A stretch of 56,809 bases of DNA, taken from Erythrobacter sanguineus. Its GTDB lineage: Bacteria > Pseudomonadota > Alphaproteobacteria > Sphingomonadales > Sphingomonadaceae. Below the pieces are notes generated by a model. It was not told the origin of the DNA and made no database searches. It saw nothing but the letters and a program-made list of their open reading frames with translations. The stretch spans positions 1-56,809 of the forward strand of contig CAMCUB010000022.1 in NCBI GenBank assembly GCA_945878845.1, written 5' to 3'. The position numbers and the translations under genes were made by a program. Below are positions 1-8,628 of the stretch, piece by piece (within the stretch, counting starts at the first letter, position 1; each line of letters starts with the position of its first letter).

Positions 1-719
1 GCCACCGCCATGTCGGCGAGCATCGTCTCGGGGCGGGTGGTGGCGACCTCGAGATAGTCGCGGCCATCGGGCAGGGTCACGCCGTCTGCCAGCGGATAGC
101 GCAGGTGCCAGAAGCTGCCCGCGATGGTCTGCGTCTCGACCTCGAGGTCGCTGATCGCGGTCTTGAGCTTCGGGTCCCAGTTCACCAGCCGCTTGTCGCG
201 GTAGATGAGGCCATCGTTATACAGGTCGACGAAGGTTTTGATCACCGCAGCTGTGAAGTGCGGGTCCATCGTGAACTGCTCGCGGCTCCAGTCCATCGAG
301 CAGCCGAGGCGCCGCAGCTGGTGGGTGATGGTGCCGCCGCTTTCGTGCTTCCACTCCCACACCTTCGCGATGAAATCCTCGCGGCTGTAGTTGGTGCGCT
401 TGTCCTGCCGCGCCTCCATCTGGCGCTCGACCACCATCTGCGTCGCGATGCCCGCATGGTCGGTGCCGACCACCCACAAGGCGTCCTTGCCCCGTAGGCG
501 TTCATAGCGGACCACCACGTCCTGCAGCGTGTTGTCGAGCGCGTGGCCGATATGCAGGCTCCCCGTCACGTTCGGCGGCGGGTTGACGATGGTATAGCCT
601 TCCGCCTCGGGACGCTCGGGCCGGAACAGGCCGTTCGTCTCCCAATGGGAATACCAGCGCGCCTCGATGTCGGCGGGGTCGAAGGTGGTCGGTAGAGTGG
701 GGTTCGCAGTGTTCGGCAT
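1..719 (-). CDS. valS: Valyl-tRNA synthetase, N-terminal part (3' end outside window)
   Basis: Charges tRNA-Val with valine in the cytoplasm (class I aminoacyl-tRNA synthetase). The minus-strand frame is open from the ATG at 719 to the window edge, giving 239 residues. It opens with a typical ValS N-terminus (FDP..IE.RWY..WE..GLF) and carries [15 protein letters not shown] around residues 47-61, with the class I HIGH signature at 56-59, then the [15 protein letters not shown] stretch. Two in-frame ATGs lie upstream, at about 734 and 749; 719 fits the usual family start best. The KMSKS half and anticodon-binding domain lie beyond the window. The gene diverges from the mla operon. Confidence 0.95.
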   Translation of the reverse strand, partial: MPNTANPTLPTTFDPADIEARWYSHWETNGLFRPERPEAEGYTIVNPPPNVTGSLHIGHALDNTLQDVVVRYERLRGKDALWVVGTDHAGIATQMVVERQMEARQDKRTNYSREDFIAKVWEWKHESGGTITHQLRRLGCSMDWSREQFTMDPHFTAAVIKTFVDLYNDGLIYRDKRLVNWDPKLKTAISDLEVETQTIAGSFWHLRYPLADGVTLPDGRDYLEVATTRPETMLADMAV

Positions 720-828
720 GATGCCCCGCGCCATGCCAGCACCCATGTTGCGATGCAATGTTGGAACCGCGATGCGGGCCTTGCGAGAGCCTTGCGGGCC
801 TACGAAAATCCCCCCATACCCCCGCACA

Positions 829-1941
829 ATGCAGAGTGCCGCGCAACATTTGCTGGAAGATGGGGGCGAGGGCGGTTCCCGGCTGGTGCTGTCGGGGCAG
901 CTGACGCTTGCCGCGATCGGACCGCTCGAACGCGAGCTGCGCACCCTCGAAGGCCCCGTCGCCGCGGTCGATCTGGCGGGTGTCGACGAGATCGACACCG
1001 TCGGCGCCTTCGTCGTGTGCCGCTTCGCGCGCGAGCACGAGAGCGAGATCACCGGCGCCAGCACCGAGGCCGCGCGCCTGCTCGCCGCGATGCAGGATAT
1101 CGACGCGAGCGGCGATACCCATCCGCACCGTCTGCGGGTGTGGGAGCGCGTGCCGCTGGCGGTCGGCGAGAAGGTGTTCGGCGCGCGCGGCGGGATTTAC
1201 GGCGTGGTCGGCTTCTTCGGCGCGATCCTGATCGGCGCGGCAAGCCTCATGCGCCACCCCAAGCGCTTCCCGTTCAAGGCGCTGGTCCACCAGATGGAGC
1301 TGGTCGGCGTCACCGCGCTGCCGATCATCGGCCTGATGAGCTTCCTGATCGGCATCGTCATCGCCCAGCAGGGCTCGGTGCAGCTCCAGCAATTCGGGGC
1401 AGAGTCGCTGACGGTCAACCTCGTCGGGCGCATCACCCTGCGCGAGCTCGGCGTGCTGATGACCGCGATCATGGTCGCGGGCCGGTCAGGCAGCGCCTTT
1501 GCCGCGCAGATCGGCACGATGAAGCTCACCGAGGAGATCGACGCGATGCGCACCATCGGCATCTCGCCGGTCGAGGTACTGGTGATCCCGCGCATCCTGG
1601 CTGCGACCTTCATGATGATCCTGCTCGGCTTCTTCGCCGCGCTGGCGGCGATCATCGGCGGGGCGGTGGTCGGCCAGTTCGCGCTCGGCATTCCGTTCTT
1701 CACCTTCCTGCTGCGCATTCAGGAGGTGGTGCCGGTCCACGACCTGTGGGTCGGCCTCATCAAGGCGCCGGTGTTCGGCCTGATCGTCGCGCTGGCCGGG
1801 TGCTATCACGGGATGCAGGTCCACGGCGATTCCGAGGAAGTCGGCCGCCGCACCACCATGGCAGTGGTCTCGGCGATCTTCGCGGTGATCGTGATCGACG
1901 CCTTCTTCGCGGTGTTCTTCACCGAGATCGGGTGGGGCTGA
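829..1941 (+). CDS. mlaE: MlaE-family lipid ABC transporter permease with N-terminal STAS-like domain
   Basis: Inner-membrane permease of an MCE/Mla system that moves phospholipids between inner and outer membrane. The 370-residue product has a soluble STAS/MlaB-like N-terminus (about residues 1-110, with [11 protein letters not shown]) and a C-terminal permease domain with about five membrane segments. That domain has typical MlaE motifs: a Q-rich [14 protein letters not shown], and [21 protein letters not shown], the segment that couples to the ATPase. The open frame reaches upstream to 667, overlapping valS on the other strand; the ATG at 829 gives a normal STAS start. The STAS fusion replaces a separate mlaB. 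It is followed after 4 nt by mlaF. Confidence 0.93.
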   Translation: MQSAAQHLLEDGGEGGSRLVLSGQLTLAAIGPLERELRTLEGPVAAVDLAGVDEIDTVGAFVVCRFAREHESEITGASTEAARLLAAMQDIDASGDTHPHRLRVWERVPLAVGEKVFGARGGIYGVVGFFGAILIGAASLMRHPKRFPFKALVHQMELVGVTALPIIGLMSFLIGIVIAQQGSVQLQQFGAESLTVNLVGRITLRELGVLMTAIMVAGRSGSAFAAQIGTMKLTEEIDAMRTIGISPVEVLVIPRILAATFMMILLGFFAALAAIIGGAVVGQFALGIPFFTFLLRIQEVVPVHDLWVGLIKAPVFGLIVALAGCYHGMQVHGDSEEVGRRTTMAVVSAIFAVIVIDAFFAVFFTEIGWG

Positions 1942-1945
1942 GCTG

Positions 1946-2755
1946 ATGAGAATGAACGCTCACCCCGACGACGAAAAGCCGGTGATCGAGGTTCAGGGCC
2001 TCGTGAACAGCTTCGGCGATTTCAACGTCCACCAGGACCTCGACCTCACCGTCCGGCGCGGCGAGATTCTCGGCGTGGTCGGCGGATCGGGCACCGGCAA
2101 ATCGGTGCTGATGCGCTCGATCATCGGCTTGCAGCGGCCCAGCGCCGGGCGGATCGACGTGCTCGGGCGCTGCATCACCGAAAGCGATCTCGAACAGGGT
2201 CTCGGCGTGCGGCGGCGCTGGGGCATCCTGTTTCAGGGCGGCGCGCTGTTCTCGACGCTCACGGTGGGCGAGAATGTCGAGGTGCCGCTCAAGAAATATT
2301 ACCCCGATCTCGATCCCGAATTCCGCGCCGAGATCGCGCGTTACAAGGTGATGCTGACCGGCCTTCCCGAAAGCGCGGTGCAGAAATACCCGTCCGAGCT
2401 GTCAGGCGGCATGAAGAAGCGGGCAGGCCTCGCGCGGGCGCTGGCGCTTGATCCCGAGCTTCTGTTCCTCGACGAACCCACCGCCGGGCTCGACCCGATC
2501 GGCGCGGCCAAGTTCGACCGGCTGACCCGCGAATTGAAAGAGACCATGGGGCTTACCGTGTTTCTCATAACCCATGATCTCGATACGCTTTACGAAATCT
2601 GCGACCGCGTGGCGGTGATCGCGGAAAAGAAGATCATCGCGGTCGGCACCATCCCGGAACTGATCGCCACCAAACACCCGTGGATCGAGGAATATTTCAA
2701 CGGCCCGCGCGGGCGCAGCGCCCAAGCTACGCACCTGCGCGAGGAACAGGCATGA
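1946..2755 (+). CDS. mlaF: MlaF-family ABC transporter ATP-binding protein
   Basis: Cytoplasmic ATPase that powers the Mla/MCE lipid transporter. The 269 residues contain an intact Walker A (GGSGTGKS, residues 46-53), the LSGGMKKRAGLARAL signature, Walker B plus D-loop LLFLDEPTAGLDP, and the switch histidine in LITHDLDTLYEI. GGMKKR in the signature and YPSELSGG before it are characteristic of the MlaF/MkL subfamily. It sits 4 nt after mlaE and before the MCE-domain gene, the standard order. Its intact motifs contrast with the degenerate ABC protein at 20338-22053. Confidence 0.95.
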   Translation: MRMNAHPDDEKPVIEVQGLVNSFGDFNVHQDLDLTVRRGEILGVVGGSGTGKSVLMRSIIGLQRPSAGRIDVLGRCITESDLEQGLGVRRRWGILFQGGALFSTLTVGENVEVPLKKYYPDLDPEFRAEIARYKVMLTGLPESAVQKYPSELSGGMKKRAGLARALALDPELLFLDEPTAGLDPIGAAKFDRLTRELKETMGLTVFLITHDLDTLYEICDRVAVIAEKKIIAVGTIPELIATKHPWIEEYFNGPRGRSAQATHLREEQA

Positions 2756-2817
2756 GCCGCCCGAGGAACAACAGAATATTGGACAAGCCCGCCCGAGGGG
2801 CCGCATAGGACGAGCAC

Positions 2818-3768
2818 ATGGAAACCAGAGCCAATAATCTGTGGGTCGGTGCGGTGACGCTGGTGCTGCTGGCGGCGCTGGCGGCGTTCATCGCCTGGAT
2901 CGCGCGCCTCAATGAAGGCGCCAAGGACGAATACGACATCTTCTACAACCAGTCGGTCTCGGGGCTCGCCAATGGCAGCCAGGTGACCTTCGCGGGCGTG
3001 CCCGTCGGCCAGGTGACCGAGATTGCGCTGGCCAAGGACAATCCAGAGTTCGTGCGCGTGCGAGTGAAGGTGAAGGACGACGTGCCGATTCTTGTGGGCA
3101 CCCAGGCGACCATCCAGGCGAGCTTCACCGGCGTCTCGACCATCCTTCTGGACGGCGCGCGCAAGGACAATCCGCCGATCACCTGCGAGACCACCGCCTG
3201 CCCCGAAGGCCGCCCGGTGATCCCCCCGGGGCGCGGCGGCTTCGGCGAGATAGTGGCCAATGCGCCGCTGCTGCTCGAGCGGCTGGCGACGCTGACCGAA
3301 CAGCTGAACCTGATCCTCGGCCCTGAAAACCAGAAGGAATTGGCGGGCATCCTCAAGAATTCCAACCGGCTGACCGAGGGCCTCGCCGAAGCGACGCCGG
3401 AGCTGACCCAGAACCTGCGCGACTTCCAGGTCACCATGAAGGAATTCAACGAGACGCTGAACGCGGTCGAGCGGCTGGCCGACAACACCAACGGCCTTGT
3501 CGGCAAGGAAGGCGAGCCGCTCGCGGCCGAACTGCGCGCGACGCTCAAGAGCGCCAATGCGACGATGGCCTCGCTGTCGGCAACGCTGGAGGACACGCGC
3601 CCGGCGATCCGCCAGTTGCGCAACGGAACGCTGCCCAATGCCGAGGCGACCTTGCAGGATCTGCGCGCCACGAGCCGAAGCCTGCGCGCGATCACCGAGA
3701 AGCTCGAAAGCGAAGGCGCCGGTGCGCTGGTGGGTGGCCAGTCGCTGCCCGACTACAAGCCTAAATAG
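2818..3768 (+). CDS. mlaD: MlaD-family MCE-domain substrate-binding protein
   Basis: Membrane-anchored periplasmic MCE protein that forms the lipid-carrying ring of the Mla transporter. The product is 316 residues: one N-terminal membrane anchor (about residues 8-27), the MCE domain (about 38-117, with SGLANGSQVTFAGVPVGQV and the following ATIQASFTGVSTILLDG), then a long helical, probably coiled-coil tail rich in Leu, Thr and Asn that resembles longer PqiB/MlaD-like tails. It is separated from mlaF by 62 bp and followed 14 nt later by the auxiliary lipoprotein gene, so all four genes probably form one operon. Confidence 0.92.
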   Translation: METRANNLWVGAVTLVLLAALAAFIAWIARLNEGAKDEYDIFYNQSVSGLANGSQVTFAGVPVGQVTEIALAKDNPEFVRVRVKVKDDVPILVGTQATIQASFTGVSTILLDGARKDNPPITCETTACPEGRPVIPPGRGGFGEIVANAPLLLERLATLTEQLNLILGPENQKELAGILKNSNRLTEGLAEATPELTQNLRDFQVTMKEFNETLNAVERLADNTNGLVGKEGEPLAAELRATLKSANATMASLSATLEDTRPAIRQLRNGTLPNAEATLQDLRATSRSLRAITEKLESEGAGALVGGQSLPDYKPK

Positions 3769-3782
3769 AAGGACCGACCGCC

Positions 3783-4382
3783 ATGAACCTCCGTCTCCGG
3801 CCTGTCCTGCTTGCCCTGCCGCTCGCGCTGGCGCTGCCCGGCTGCATCAGCCTTGGCGGCGAGCCGCCCGAGAGCCTGCTGACCTTGAGCCCCGCCGCGC
3901 GCGCGCCAGCCGGAGCGGGCATCGCAGCCGATGCAAACCGCCCGGTGATCGCGGTGATGCCCTTCGACACCCCCGCCAAGCTCGACGTGCTGCGCGTGCC
4001 GGTGGCGGTGAGCGATACCGAGCTGGCCTATCTGCAGGATGCCTACTGGGTCGAAAAGCCTGCGCGCCTGTTCCGCCGGATGGTGGGCGAGACGATCCGC
4101 GCGAAGGGGACAGCGATGGTGGTCGACGGTGACGATGTCGCATCGATGCCGACGGTGACCTTGCAGGGCACACTGATCGACATGGGGTTCGACGCGGCGA
4201 GTTCGTCAGCCGTGGTGCGCTTCGATGCGGTGCGGATCGCCAAGGACGGCGCGATCACCACCCGCCGCTTCGAAGCGCGCGAAAGCGGCGTGACCGCCGA
4301 CGCGCGCTCGGTGGGGGCGGGGCTCAATGCGGCCGCGAACCGCGTGGCGGCGGAAGTCGCGGAGTGGGTCGCGGCGGGCTGA
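3783..4382 (+). CDS. ABC-type transport auxiliary lipoprotein (Mla/Pqi-associated)
   Basis: A 199-residue lipoprotein: a hydrophobic signal peptide ends in LALPGC, putting the lipidated cysteine at residue 21. The mature part matches the layout of the auxiliary lipoprotein family (PqiC/LptE-like fold, YajG/DUF330 type) found at the end of MCE operons, including PVIAVMPFDTPAKLDVLRVPVAVSDTELAYLQDAYWVEKPARLFRRMV. It starts 14 nt after mlaD, so it is co-transcribed. The likely location is the inner leaflet of the outer membrane, linking the MCE ring to the outer membrane. The family call rests on operon position plus lipobox; the exact partner is inferred. Confidence 0.85.
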   Translation: MNLRLRPVLLALPLALALPGCISLGGEPPESLLTLSPAARAPAGAGIAADANRPVIAVMPFDTPAKLDVLRVPVAVSDTELAYLQDAYWVEKPARLFRRMVGETIRAKGTAMVVDGDDVASMPTVTLQGTLIDMGFDAASSSAVVRFDAVRIAKDGAITTRRFEARESGVTADARSVGAGLNAAANRVAAEVAEWVAAG

Positions 4383-4437
4383 CATCCCTGTCGGCCTACC
4401 GCTTCCGCTACTTGAGGCCGGGCGCGCGCAAGTAACT

Positions 4438-4576
4438 GCTTTCCTACACGATTGTGCCATGACAGGATGCGCGCATGACTCGCATCGCGCCCTTTTTTGT
4501 CCCGGAATCAGAGCGGCGCGGCGCAGGAGACAATTTTGCATTTATACTGTGTCTCATTGTCTCCAACACGGGAGAC
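4438..4576. repeat. Intergenic element, copy A (two conserved blocks)
   Basis: Lies between the 3' ends of the mla lipoprotein gene and the ATP12 gene. It shares two blocks with 34817-34963: GCTTTCCTACA (4438-4448), and GTGTCTCATTGTCTCCAACA leading into CGGGAGAC (4549-4576), with nearly the same spacing (111 against 114 nt between block starts). The second block folds as GTCTCC...GGAGAC. The stretch between the blocks is not alignable by eye, but both copies can form hairpins there. It may be a dispersed sphingomonad repeat, a structured RNA or a shared convergent-terminator element. Confidence 0.6.
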
Positions 4577-4584
4577 GCGCGCGA

Positions 4585-5292
4585 CTACACAGCCCGCGCC
4601 AGCCGTGCGAAGGCAGCGGCGCGCAGGAAGTCGGCTTCGCGGCGCTGGCGGCGCTCTTCGGCCTCCCAGTCGCGGCCCCACAGCTCGGCCTGCCACTCCT
4701 CCTCGAGACACGCCGCCTGCCATAGGGCGAGGGGCTCCTCCTCGTGTGCGGCATCGAGCGCCGACAGGCCGGTCACCAGCGAGGCGGCGAGCTTGGTCAT
4801 CGCCTCGAGCCCGGTAAGCTGGAAGGGGTCGAGGGTGAGCATGCGGTCGCGAAGCGTGGCGAGGGTCGCGGGCGGCTGCGGGCGGTGGAGCACGCCGCTC
4901 ACCCGGGTGAAAGTGACGCCGTGCGCGGCCTCGAAGGCGGAGAGCAGCGGCTCCCACACCTGCTGCTGGCGGGTATGGAGCGGCTCGTCGGGATCGGCGC
5001 GGTAGCACAGCGTGTCGGTCTCGGCATAACCGAGGAGGCCCTCGGCTGCGCCTTCGGGGTGCCGGGTGACGATGTCGATCGCGTAGTCGGCCATGTCGCG
5101 CAGCGGCAGGCTGGCGGGGTCGATTGTGTCGCCCTGCTGCCGCCACTCGGCCGCGAGCGCCTCGGCAAGGGCCCGGGTTGGGAGGAGCTGCGGCGCGCCG
5201 CCGACGGTCTTCACGCCGCGGGTGTCGAGCATGACCTGAAAGCCGCCCGCTTGCTGCGCGAGCGTGACGTCGGTGTAGAAACGGCGGATCAT
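4585..5292 (-). CDS. ATP12-family F1-ATPase assembly chaperone
   Basis: A 235-residue homologue of ATP12, the chaperone that helps assemble the F1 sector of ATP synthase (alpha subunit) in mitochondria and alphaproteobacteria. Family features seen: the N-terminal RRFYTDVTL.Q..GGF.V.LD.R.VKTP-like segment, ALAEALAAEW..Q...I.P..LPL, DTLCYRADPDEPLHTRQQQVWEPLL, and the C-terminal ALWQA...EE.WQ.ELWG.D.EA..R. The start at 5292 matches the family N-terminus and overlaps the stop of the small upstream gene (ATGA). The frame is open further upstream but that part shadows the upstream genes. Confidence 0.88.
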   Translation of the reverse strand: MIRRFYTDVTLAQQAGGFQVMLDTRGVKTVGGAPQLLPTRALAEALAAEWRQQGDTIDPASLPLRDMADYAIDIVTRHPEGAAEGLLGYAETDTLCYRADPDEPLHTRQQQVWEPLLSAFEAAHGVTFTRVSGVLHRPQPPATLATLRDRMLTLDPFQLTGLEAMTKLAASLVTGLSALDAAHEEEPLALWQAACLEEEWQAELWGRDWEAEERRQRREADFLRAAAFARLARAV

Positions 5293-5507
5293 GGGCGGGG
5301 CGGGCCCTCGTCCCGGAAGCGGCGGGCGATGAAGCGGGGGAGGAAGAAGACCTCGAAGAAGCCCGCCACGGCGAGCACCGCTCCCACCGTGTAGGGCAGG
5401 TCGATGACCCCGCGCACGATGGCAAAGCCGAGCATCACCAGCGCCACCCCGCTGAAGCGGACGAGGGTGATGATGATGAAGCCGGTGCGGGCGCGGGTGT
5501 CGGTCAT
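5289..5507 (-). CDS. Small two-helix membrane protein
   Basis: A 72-residue protein with two predicted membrane segments (about residues 9-28 and 36-54) and a basic C-terminus (FIARRFRDEGPPRP). It overlaps both neighbours by 4 nt (the HAD phosphatase upstream and ATP12 downstream), so it is translationally coupled in the crcB-to-ATP12 operon. No enzymatic motif is visible. Small proteins of this kind beside ATP12 are common in sphingomonads; its function is unknown. Confidence 0.75.
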   Translation of the reverse strand: MTDTRARTGFIIITLVRFSGVALVMLGFAIVRGVIDLPYTVGAVLAVAGFFEVFFLPRFIARRFRDEGPPRP

Positions 5508-6166
5508 GGCAGGGCCTCCTCAAGCGCGGCGGCAAGGTCTGCGGCGGTCTGGGCCACCCGGGCAGCGCCGCTCGCCAGCAGTTCGGGGGCAGCGTGGTAG
5601 CCCCAGCCGACGCCGATGCTGGCGACCCCGATCGAGCGGGCCATCAGCATGTCGAAGCTGGTGTCGCCGATCATCACTGCCTCGTGGGCCTCGGCGCCCA
5701 CCTCAAGCAATGCGGCTTCGAGCATCGCGGGGTGGGGCTTGCTGGGGTGGCGGTCGGCGGTCTGGAGCGAGGTGAAGAGATGCGCGATCCCGTGGCTGGC
5801 AAGGCATGCGGCAAGCCCTCGGTCAGACTTGCCGGTGGCGACGGCAAGCTGCCAGCCCGCGCCGTGGAGCGCTTGGAGCAGTTCGGCGATGCCGGGGTAG
5901 AGCGGCTCGTCGAGCAGGCCCTCCTCGCGGCGCGCGCGGAAGCTGGTGCGGTAGAACTCGGTGACCGCGCGGTTCTGCTCGTCGGTGAGGGCGGGGGCGA
6001 GCGACCGGACGGCGGCAGGTAGGCTGAGGCCGACGATGCGGCGCACGTCGTGATTGTCGGGCGGCGTCAGCCCGGCGCGGGTGAAGGCGCGCTCCATCGC
6101 CCAGCACACGTCGGCCTGCCCGTCGACCAGCGTGCCGTCGCAGTCGAAGACCGCAAGCCGGGTCAC
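5504..6166 (-). CDS. HAD-superfamily phosphatase (phosphoglycolate-phosphatase-like)
   Basis: A 220-residue haloacid dehalogenase-type hydrolase. It has motif I VFDCDGTLVDG (nucleophile Asp8), a helical cap, motif II in AVATGKS, the conserved lysine in the SKPHP segment, and motif IV MIGDTSFDMLMA. The layout fits the Gph/PGPase-like subfamily that dephosphorylates small sugar phosphates; the substrate cannot be read from sequence. The start is a GTG at 6166 that overlaps the stop of the upstream gene by 4 nt (GTGA), which supports it over longer in-frame extensions. Confidence 0.9.
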   Translation of the reverse strand: MTRLAVFDCDGTLVDGQADVCWAMERAFTRAGLTPPDNHDVRRIVGLSLPAAVRSLAPALTDEQNRAVTEFYRTSFRARREEGLLDEPLYPGIAELLQALHGAGWQLAVATGKSDRGLAACLASHGIAHLFTSLQTADRHPSKPHPAMLEAALLEVGAEAHEAVMIGDTSFDMLMARSIGVASIGVGWGYHAAPELLASGAARVAQTAADLAAALEEALP

Positions 6167-6762
6167 GCGGCGGCGTTCCGGACGAGATCGGCGAGCGCGG
6201 CGTGGCCCGCGGCTTCCAGCCCATCGGCGACCCGCGCACGCTCGGCAGCGGGCTTGTTCTGCGAGAGCTTGTAGGTCGGCCGCCGCGCCGCGATGGTCAG
6301 TTCGAAGCCGACGATCCCGCGAAACAGCCCGGCCCACTTTTCTGCCGAGGATTCCTCCGCCCGCCACGGATCGCCGCCGAGACCGCTTTCGTGCTTGGCG
6401 ATGGCGGCATGGAGGAAGGCCTCCAGCCCGGCGTCGTCCAACTGCCGGACCGGTCCTTCAAGCTCCAGCGCGACATAGTTCCAGGTCGGCACCGTGTTGC
6501 GATCATCATACCAGCGCGGGGAGACATAGGCATCCGGGCCATTGACCACGACCAGCGCCGTGGCTCCGTCAAGATGGCGGGCGAGGGCGTTGCCTTTGGC
6601 GAGGTGGAATTGCACCGCCCCGTCCTCTGCCATCAGCAGCGGGGTATGCGCGACGCGCGGCCCATCGGGCGTGGCGGCGAAGATCATGCCGAAGCCGATC
6701 TGGCCGACCAGCGCCGCGTCGGCGGCAAGATCGTCGCTGCGGAAAAGCGGATTGGGATGCAT
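6163..6762 (-). CDS. FMN-binding protein, PaiB-like negative regulator family
   Basis: A 199-residue PaiB-type flavoprotein (split-barrel FMN-binding fold). Visible family signatures are the N-terminal MHPNP.FR, a split-barrel core with TPLLMAEDGAVQFHLAKGNALARHL, the PDAYVSPRWYDDRNTVPTWNYVALELEG stretch, and the C-terminal GIVGFELTI..R.TYKLSQNK. In Bacillus, PaiB is described as a regulator of sporulation and protease genes; in Gram-negatives the physiological role is unclear, so only family membership is claimed. It abuts the pseudouridine synthase upstream by 1 nt and overlaps the HAD gene downstream. Confidence 0.9.
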   Translation of the reverse strand: MHPNPLFRSDDLAADAALVGQIGFGMIFAATPDGPRVAHTPLLMAEDGAVQFHLAKGNALARHLDGATALVVVNGPDAYVSPRWYDDRNTVPTWNYVALELEGPVRQLDDAGLEAFLHAAIAKHESGLGGDPWRAEESSAEKWAGLFRGIVGFELTIAARRPTYKLSQNKPAAERARVADGLEAAGHAALADLVRNAAA

Positions 6763-7997
6763 CAGCGCGCCGGTTTCCGGGGCTTGCCCCCTGCCTTGGG
6801 CTTGAGCCCTGTTGCCGGCTTGTCGGCCGGTTTGGGCTTGGGCTTGGCTGCTGGCTTGCCTTTGGGCTTGGCCTTGTCACTCGCCGCCCCCCGCGCCCGC
6901 CGCGGCGCGCGCTCTTCCTTCCTCGCCTGCTTGAAGTGGCGGCGCGCGGCCTGCTTCTTCTCTTCGCCGGTCTTCTCGGGCGTTTCCTCGCGCAAGGGCG
7001 AGGCGTCTGACATGCCCGGATCGAAGCCCAGCACTTCCATGCTCGCGGCGAAGTGCGGCGGGAGTTCCGCGGTGACGTCGAGCTTGCCGCCCGAACCCTC
7101 GCCCGCCTTGGGCTCGGTGATGATCAAGCGGCGGGCGTGCAAGTGCATCTTGCGGCTCACCGCGCCGGTCAGGAAGGCGTCGGGCCCGCCATACTTGCCA
7201 TCGCCCACGATCGGGTGGCCGATCGCGGCCATGTGGACGCGCAGCTGATGGGTCCGCCCCGTCAGCGGCTCCAATTCGACCCACGCCGCGCGCTGGCCGG
7301 CATTGTCGACCACGCGGTAGCGGGTCTTGGCGGCCGCGCCGTTCTCCTCGTCGATATGCATCTTCTCGCCGCCGGTGCCCGGCTGCTTGGCGAGGGGCGC
7401 GTCGATCACGCCCTCGGCGAGGTCGGGATTGCCGACCACAAGCGCCCAATAGACTTTCCGCGCGCTGCGGCTCGCAAAGCGCTTGGAGAAACTCGCCGCG
7501 CTCCCGGGGGTGCGGGCGATCAGCAGGACGCCGGAGGTGTCCTTGTCGAGCCGGTGGACAAGGCGCGGGCGGGGCTGGCGCTCGTGCTCGACGAAGGCAT
7601 CGAGCAGGCCATCCACGTGCTTGGTCGTTTTGCTCCCGCCTTGCGTGGCGAGGCCGGGGGGCTTGTTGAGCACGATCGCGCTCGGCGTCTCGCGGATCAC
7701 CATGTCCTTGGCTTCGGCGATCTGTTCGGGTGTGAGCGCGCGCGCCTTGGGCTTGGCCGGCTCGCGCGGGGGCTCCTCGCCGCCGGGCGGCACGCGCAGC
7801 ACCTGACCCGTGGCGACGCGATCCTCGGGCTTGGCGCGCTTGCCGTCGACCCGGATCTGCCCGGTCCTCGCCCAGCGCGAGACCGTAGCAAAGCCGACCT
7901 GCGGCAGGTTGCGCTTGAACCAGCGGTCGAGCCGGATGCCGTCGTCATCGGCGCTGACCGTGAATTGGCGGACGTTGTCTGTCGGTTGCTCGCTCAT
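6762..7997 (-). CDS. RluA-family RNA pseudouridine synthase with basic C-terminal tail
   Basis: Isomerises uridine to pseudouridine in rRNA (RluC/RluD-like). The 411-residue protein has an N-terminal S4 RNA-binding domain (about residues 20-70, IRLDRWFKRNLP...RVDGKRA), then the catalytic domain with HRLDKDTSGVLLIA, catalytic Asp151. The LTGRTHQLRVHMA and HPIVGDGKYGG motifs are also present. The last 70 or so residues are a low-complexity Lys/Pro/Ala tail (many KPKGK and KPKP units) absent from the core family, probably extra RNA-binding surface. Its start overlaps the crcB stop by 4 nt. The target position is not inferable. Confidence 0.92.
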   Translation of the reverse strand: MSEQPTDNVRQFTVSADDDGIRLDRWFKRNLPQVGFATVSRWARTGQIRVDGKRAKPEDRVATGQVLRVPPGGEEPPREPAKPKARALTPEQIAEAKDMVIRETPSAIVLNKPPGLATQGGSKTTKHVDGLLDAFVEHERQPRPRLVHRLDKDTSGVLLIARTPGSAASFSKRFASRSARKVYWALVVGNPDLAEGVIDAPLAKQPGTGGEKMHIDEENGAAAKTRYRVVDNAGQRAAWVELEPLTGRTHQLRVHMAAIGHPIVGDGKYGGPDAFLTGAVSRKMHLHARRLIITEPKAGEGSGGKLDVTAELPPHFAASMEVLGFDPGMSDASPLREETPEKTGEEKKQAARRHFKQARKEERAPRRARGAASDKAKPKGKPAAKPKPKPADKPATGLKPKAGGKPRKPAR

Positions 7998-8410
7998 CGC
8001 GGCGCTCCTTGCACGGCGACAAGGCCGATGACCACCGCTGCCATGCCAGCGATCAGCGAGGCGGAGGCATATCCGAAGGCCAGCCCCGCCTGCCCGCGGT
8101 GGAGCATGGTGACCAGCTCATTGGAAAAGGCGCTGAAGGTGGTGAAGCCGCCGAGCAGCCCGACGCCGATCAGCAGCCGCGCGGTCTCGGCCGTAGCCTC
8201 GCCGGGGGCGACGCGCGCCATCCACCCGACCAATGCGCCCATCACCAGGCTGCCGGCGATGTTGACGGCGAGCGTGCCCCACGGGAAGCTGTTGCCGTCG
8301 CCCGCCAGCGCGCTCACCCAGCGCCCCGCATGATAGCGCAGCACCGAGCCCACAGCGCCGCCGGCGGCGACGTAAAGGCTTGCCTTGAGGGGAGAGATTA
8401 CAGCGTCCAT
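7994..8410 (-). CDS. crcB: Fluoride ion channel CrcB/Fluc
   Basis: Membrane channel that exports fluoride. The 138 residues have four hydrophobic segments and the family signatures GGAVGSVLRYHAGRW, GTLAVNIAGSLVMGALVGW and GVGLLGGFTTFSAFSNEL (the G-G-x-T-T-F-S motif lining the pore). The ATG at 8410 was chosen; an in-frame ATG at 8470 would add an unlikely hydrophilic leader. It is the first gene of the minus-strand operon that runs through to ATP12. I saw no convincing fluoride riboswitch upstream. Confidence 0.93.
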   Translation of the reverse strand: MDAVISPLKASLYVAAGGAVGSVLRYHAGRWVSALAGDGNSFPWGTLAVNIAGSLVMGALVGWMARVAPGEATAETARLLIGVGLLGGFTTFSAFSNELVTMLHRGQAGLAFGYASASLIAGMAAVVIGLVAVQGAPR

Positions 8411-8521
8411 CGCGCGGCCATAGCGAGGCTCTCCGCCTGTGGCTAGGCAGGCTTCGCCGCGCAAATGCACTCTGGCGGCTTGCCAATTTGCCCGTGTTGG
8501 ACTAGGGGGGCGCCGATTGAA

Positions 8522-8595
8522 GGGCGACTCCCCGTGGGAATCGCCCGCATTTCATTGGAAATTCACCGCGTAACCCTGCGCAGAATCAAGCAGGG
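8522..8595 (+). other. Two hairpins in the rpsU leader
   Basis: Between the divergent crcB and rpsU starts lie two inverted repeats. At 8522-8546, GGGCGA pairs with TCGCCC and TCCC with GGGA, separated by one mismatch, around a CGT loop. At 8574-8595, CCCTGC pairs with GCAGGG. Both could fold in the rpsU 5' leader and precede a GAGGTAG ribosome-binding site at about 8612. A regulatory role is inferred only from position. Confidence 0.35.
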
Positions 8596-8628
8596 CTCTG
8601 GCGTTTGAACATGAGGTAGTCGTCGTTT

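Noticed and set aside
105..497. 130-codon plus-strand frame at the window start
   Set aside because: It is antisense to clear valS sequence and shows no domain.
2752..2808. 18-codon open frame overlapping the mlaF stop
   Set aside because: It starts at an ATGA overlap but is very short, with no visible protein feature; more likely spacer before mlaD.
8411..8560. Possible fluoride riboswitch before crcB
   Set aside because: The minus-strand leader has a hairpin but lacks the conserved GGNGATGG and AACGCT-type core of the crcB motif.
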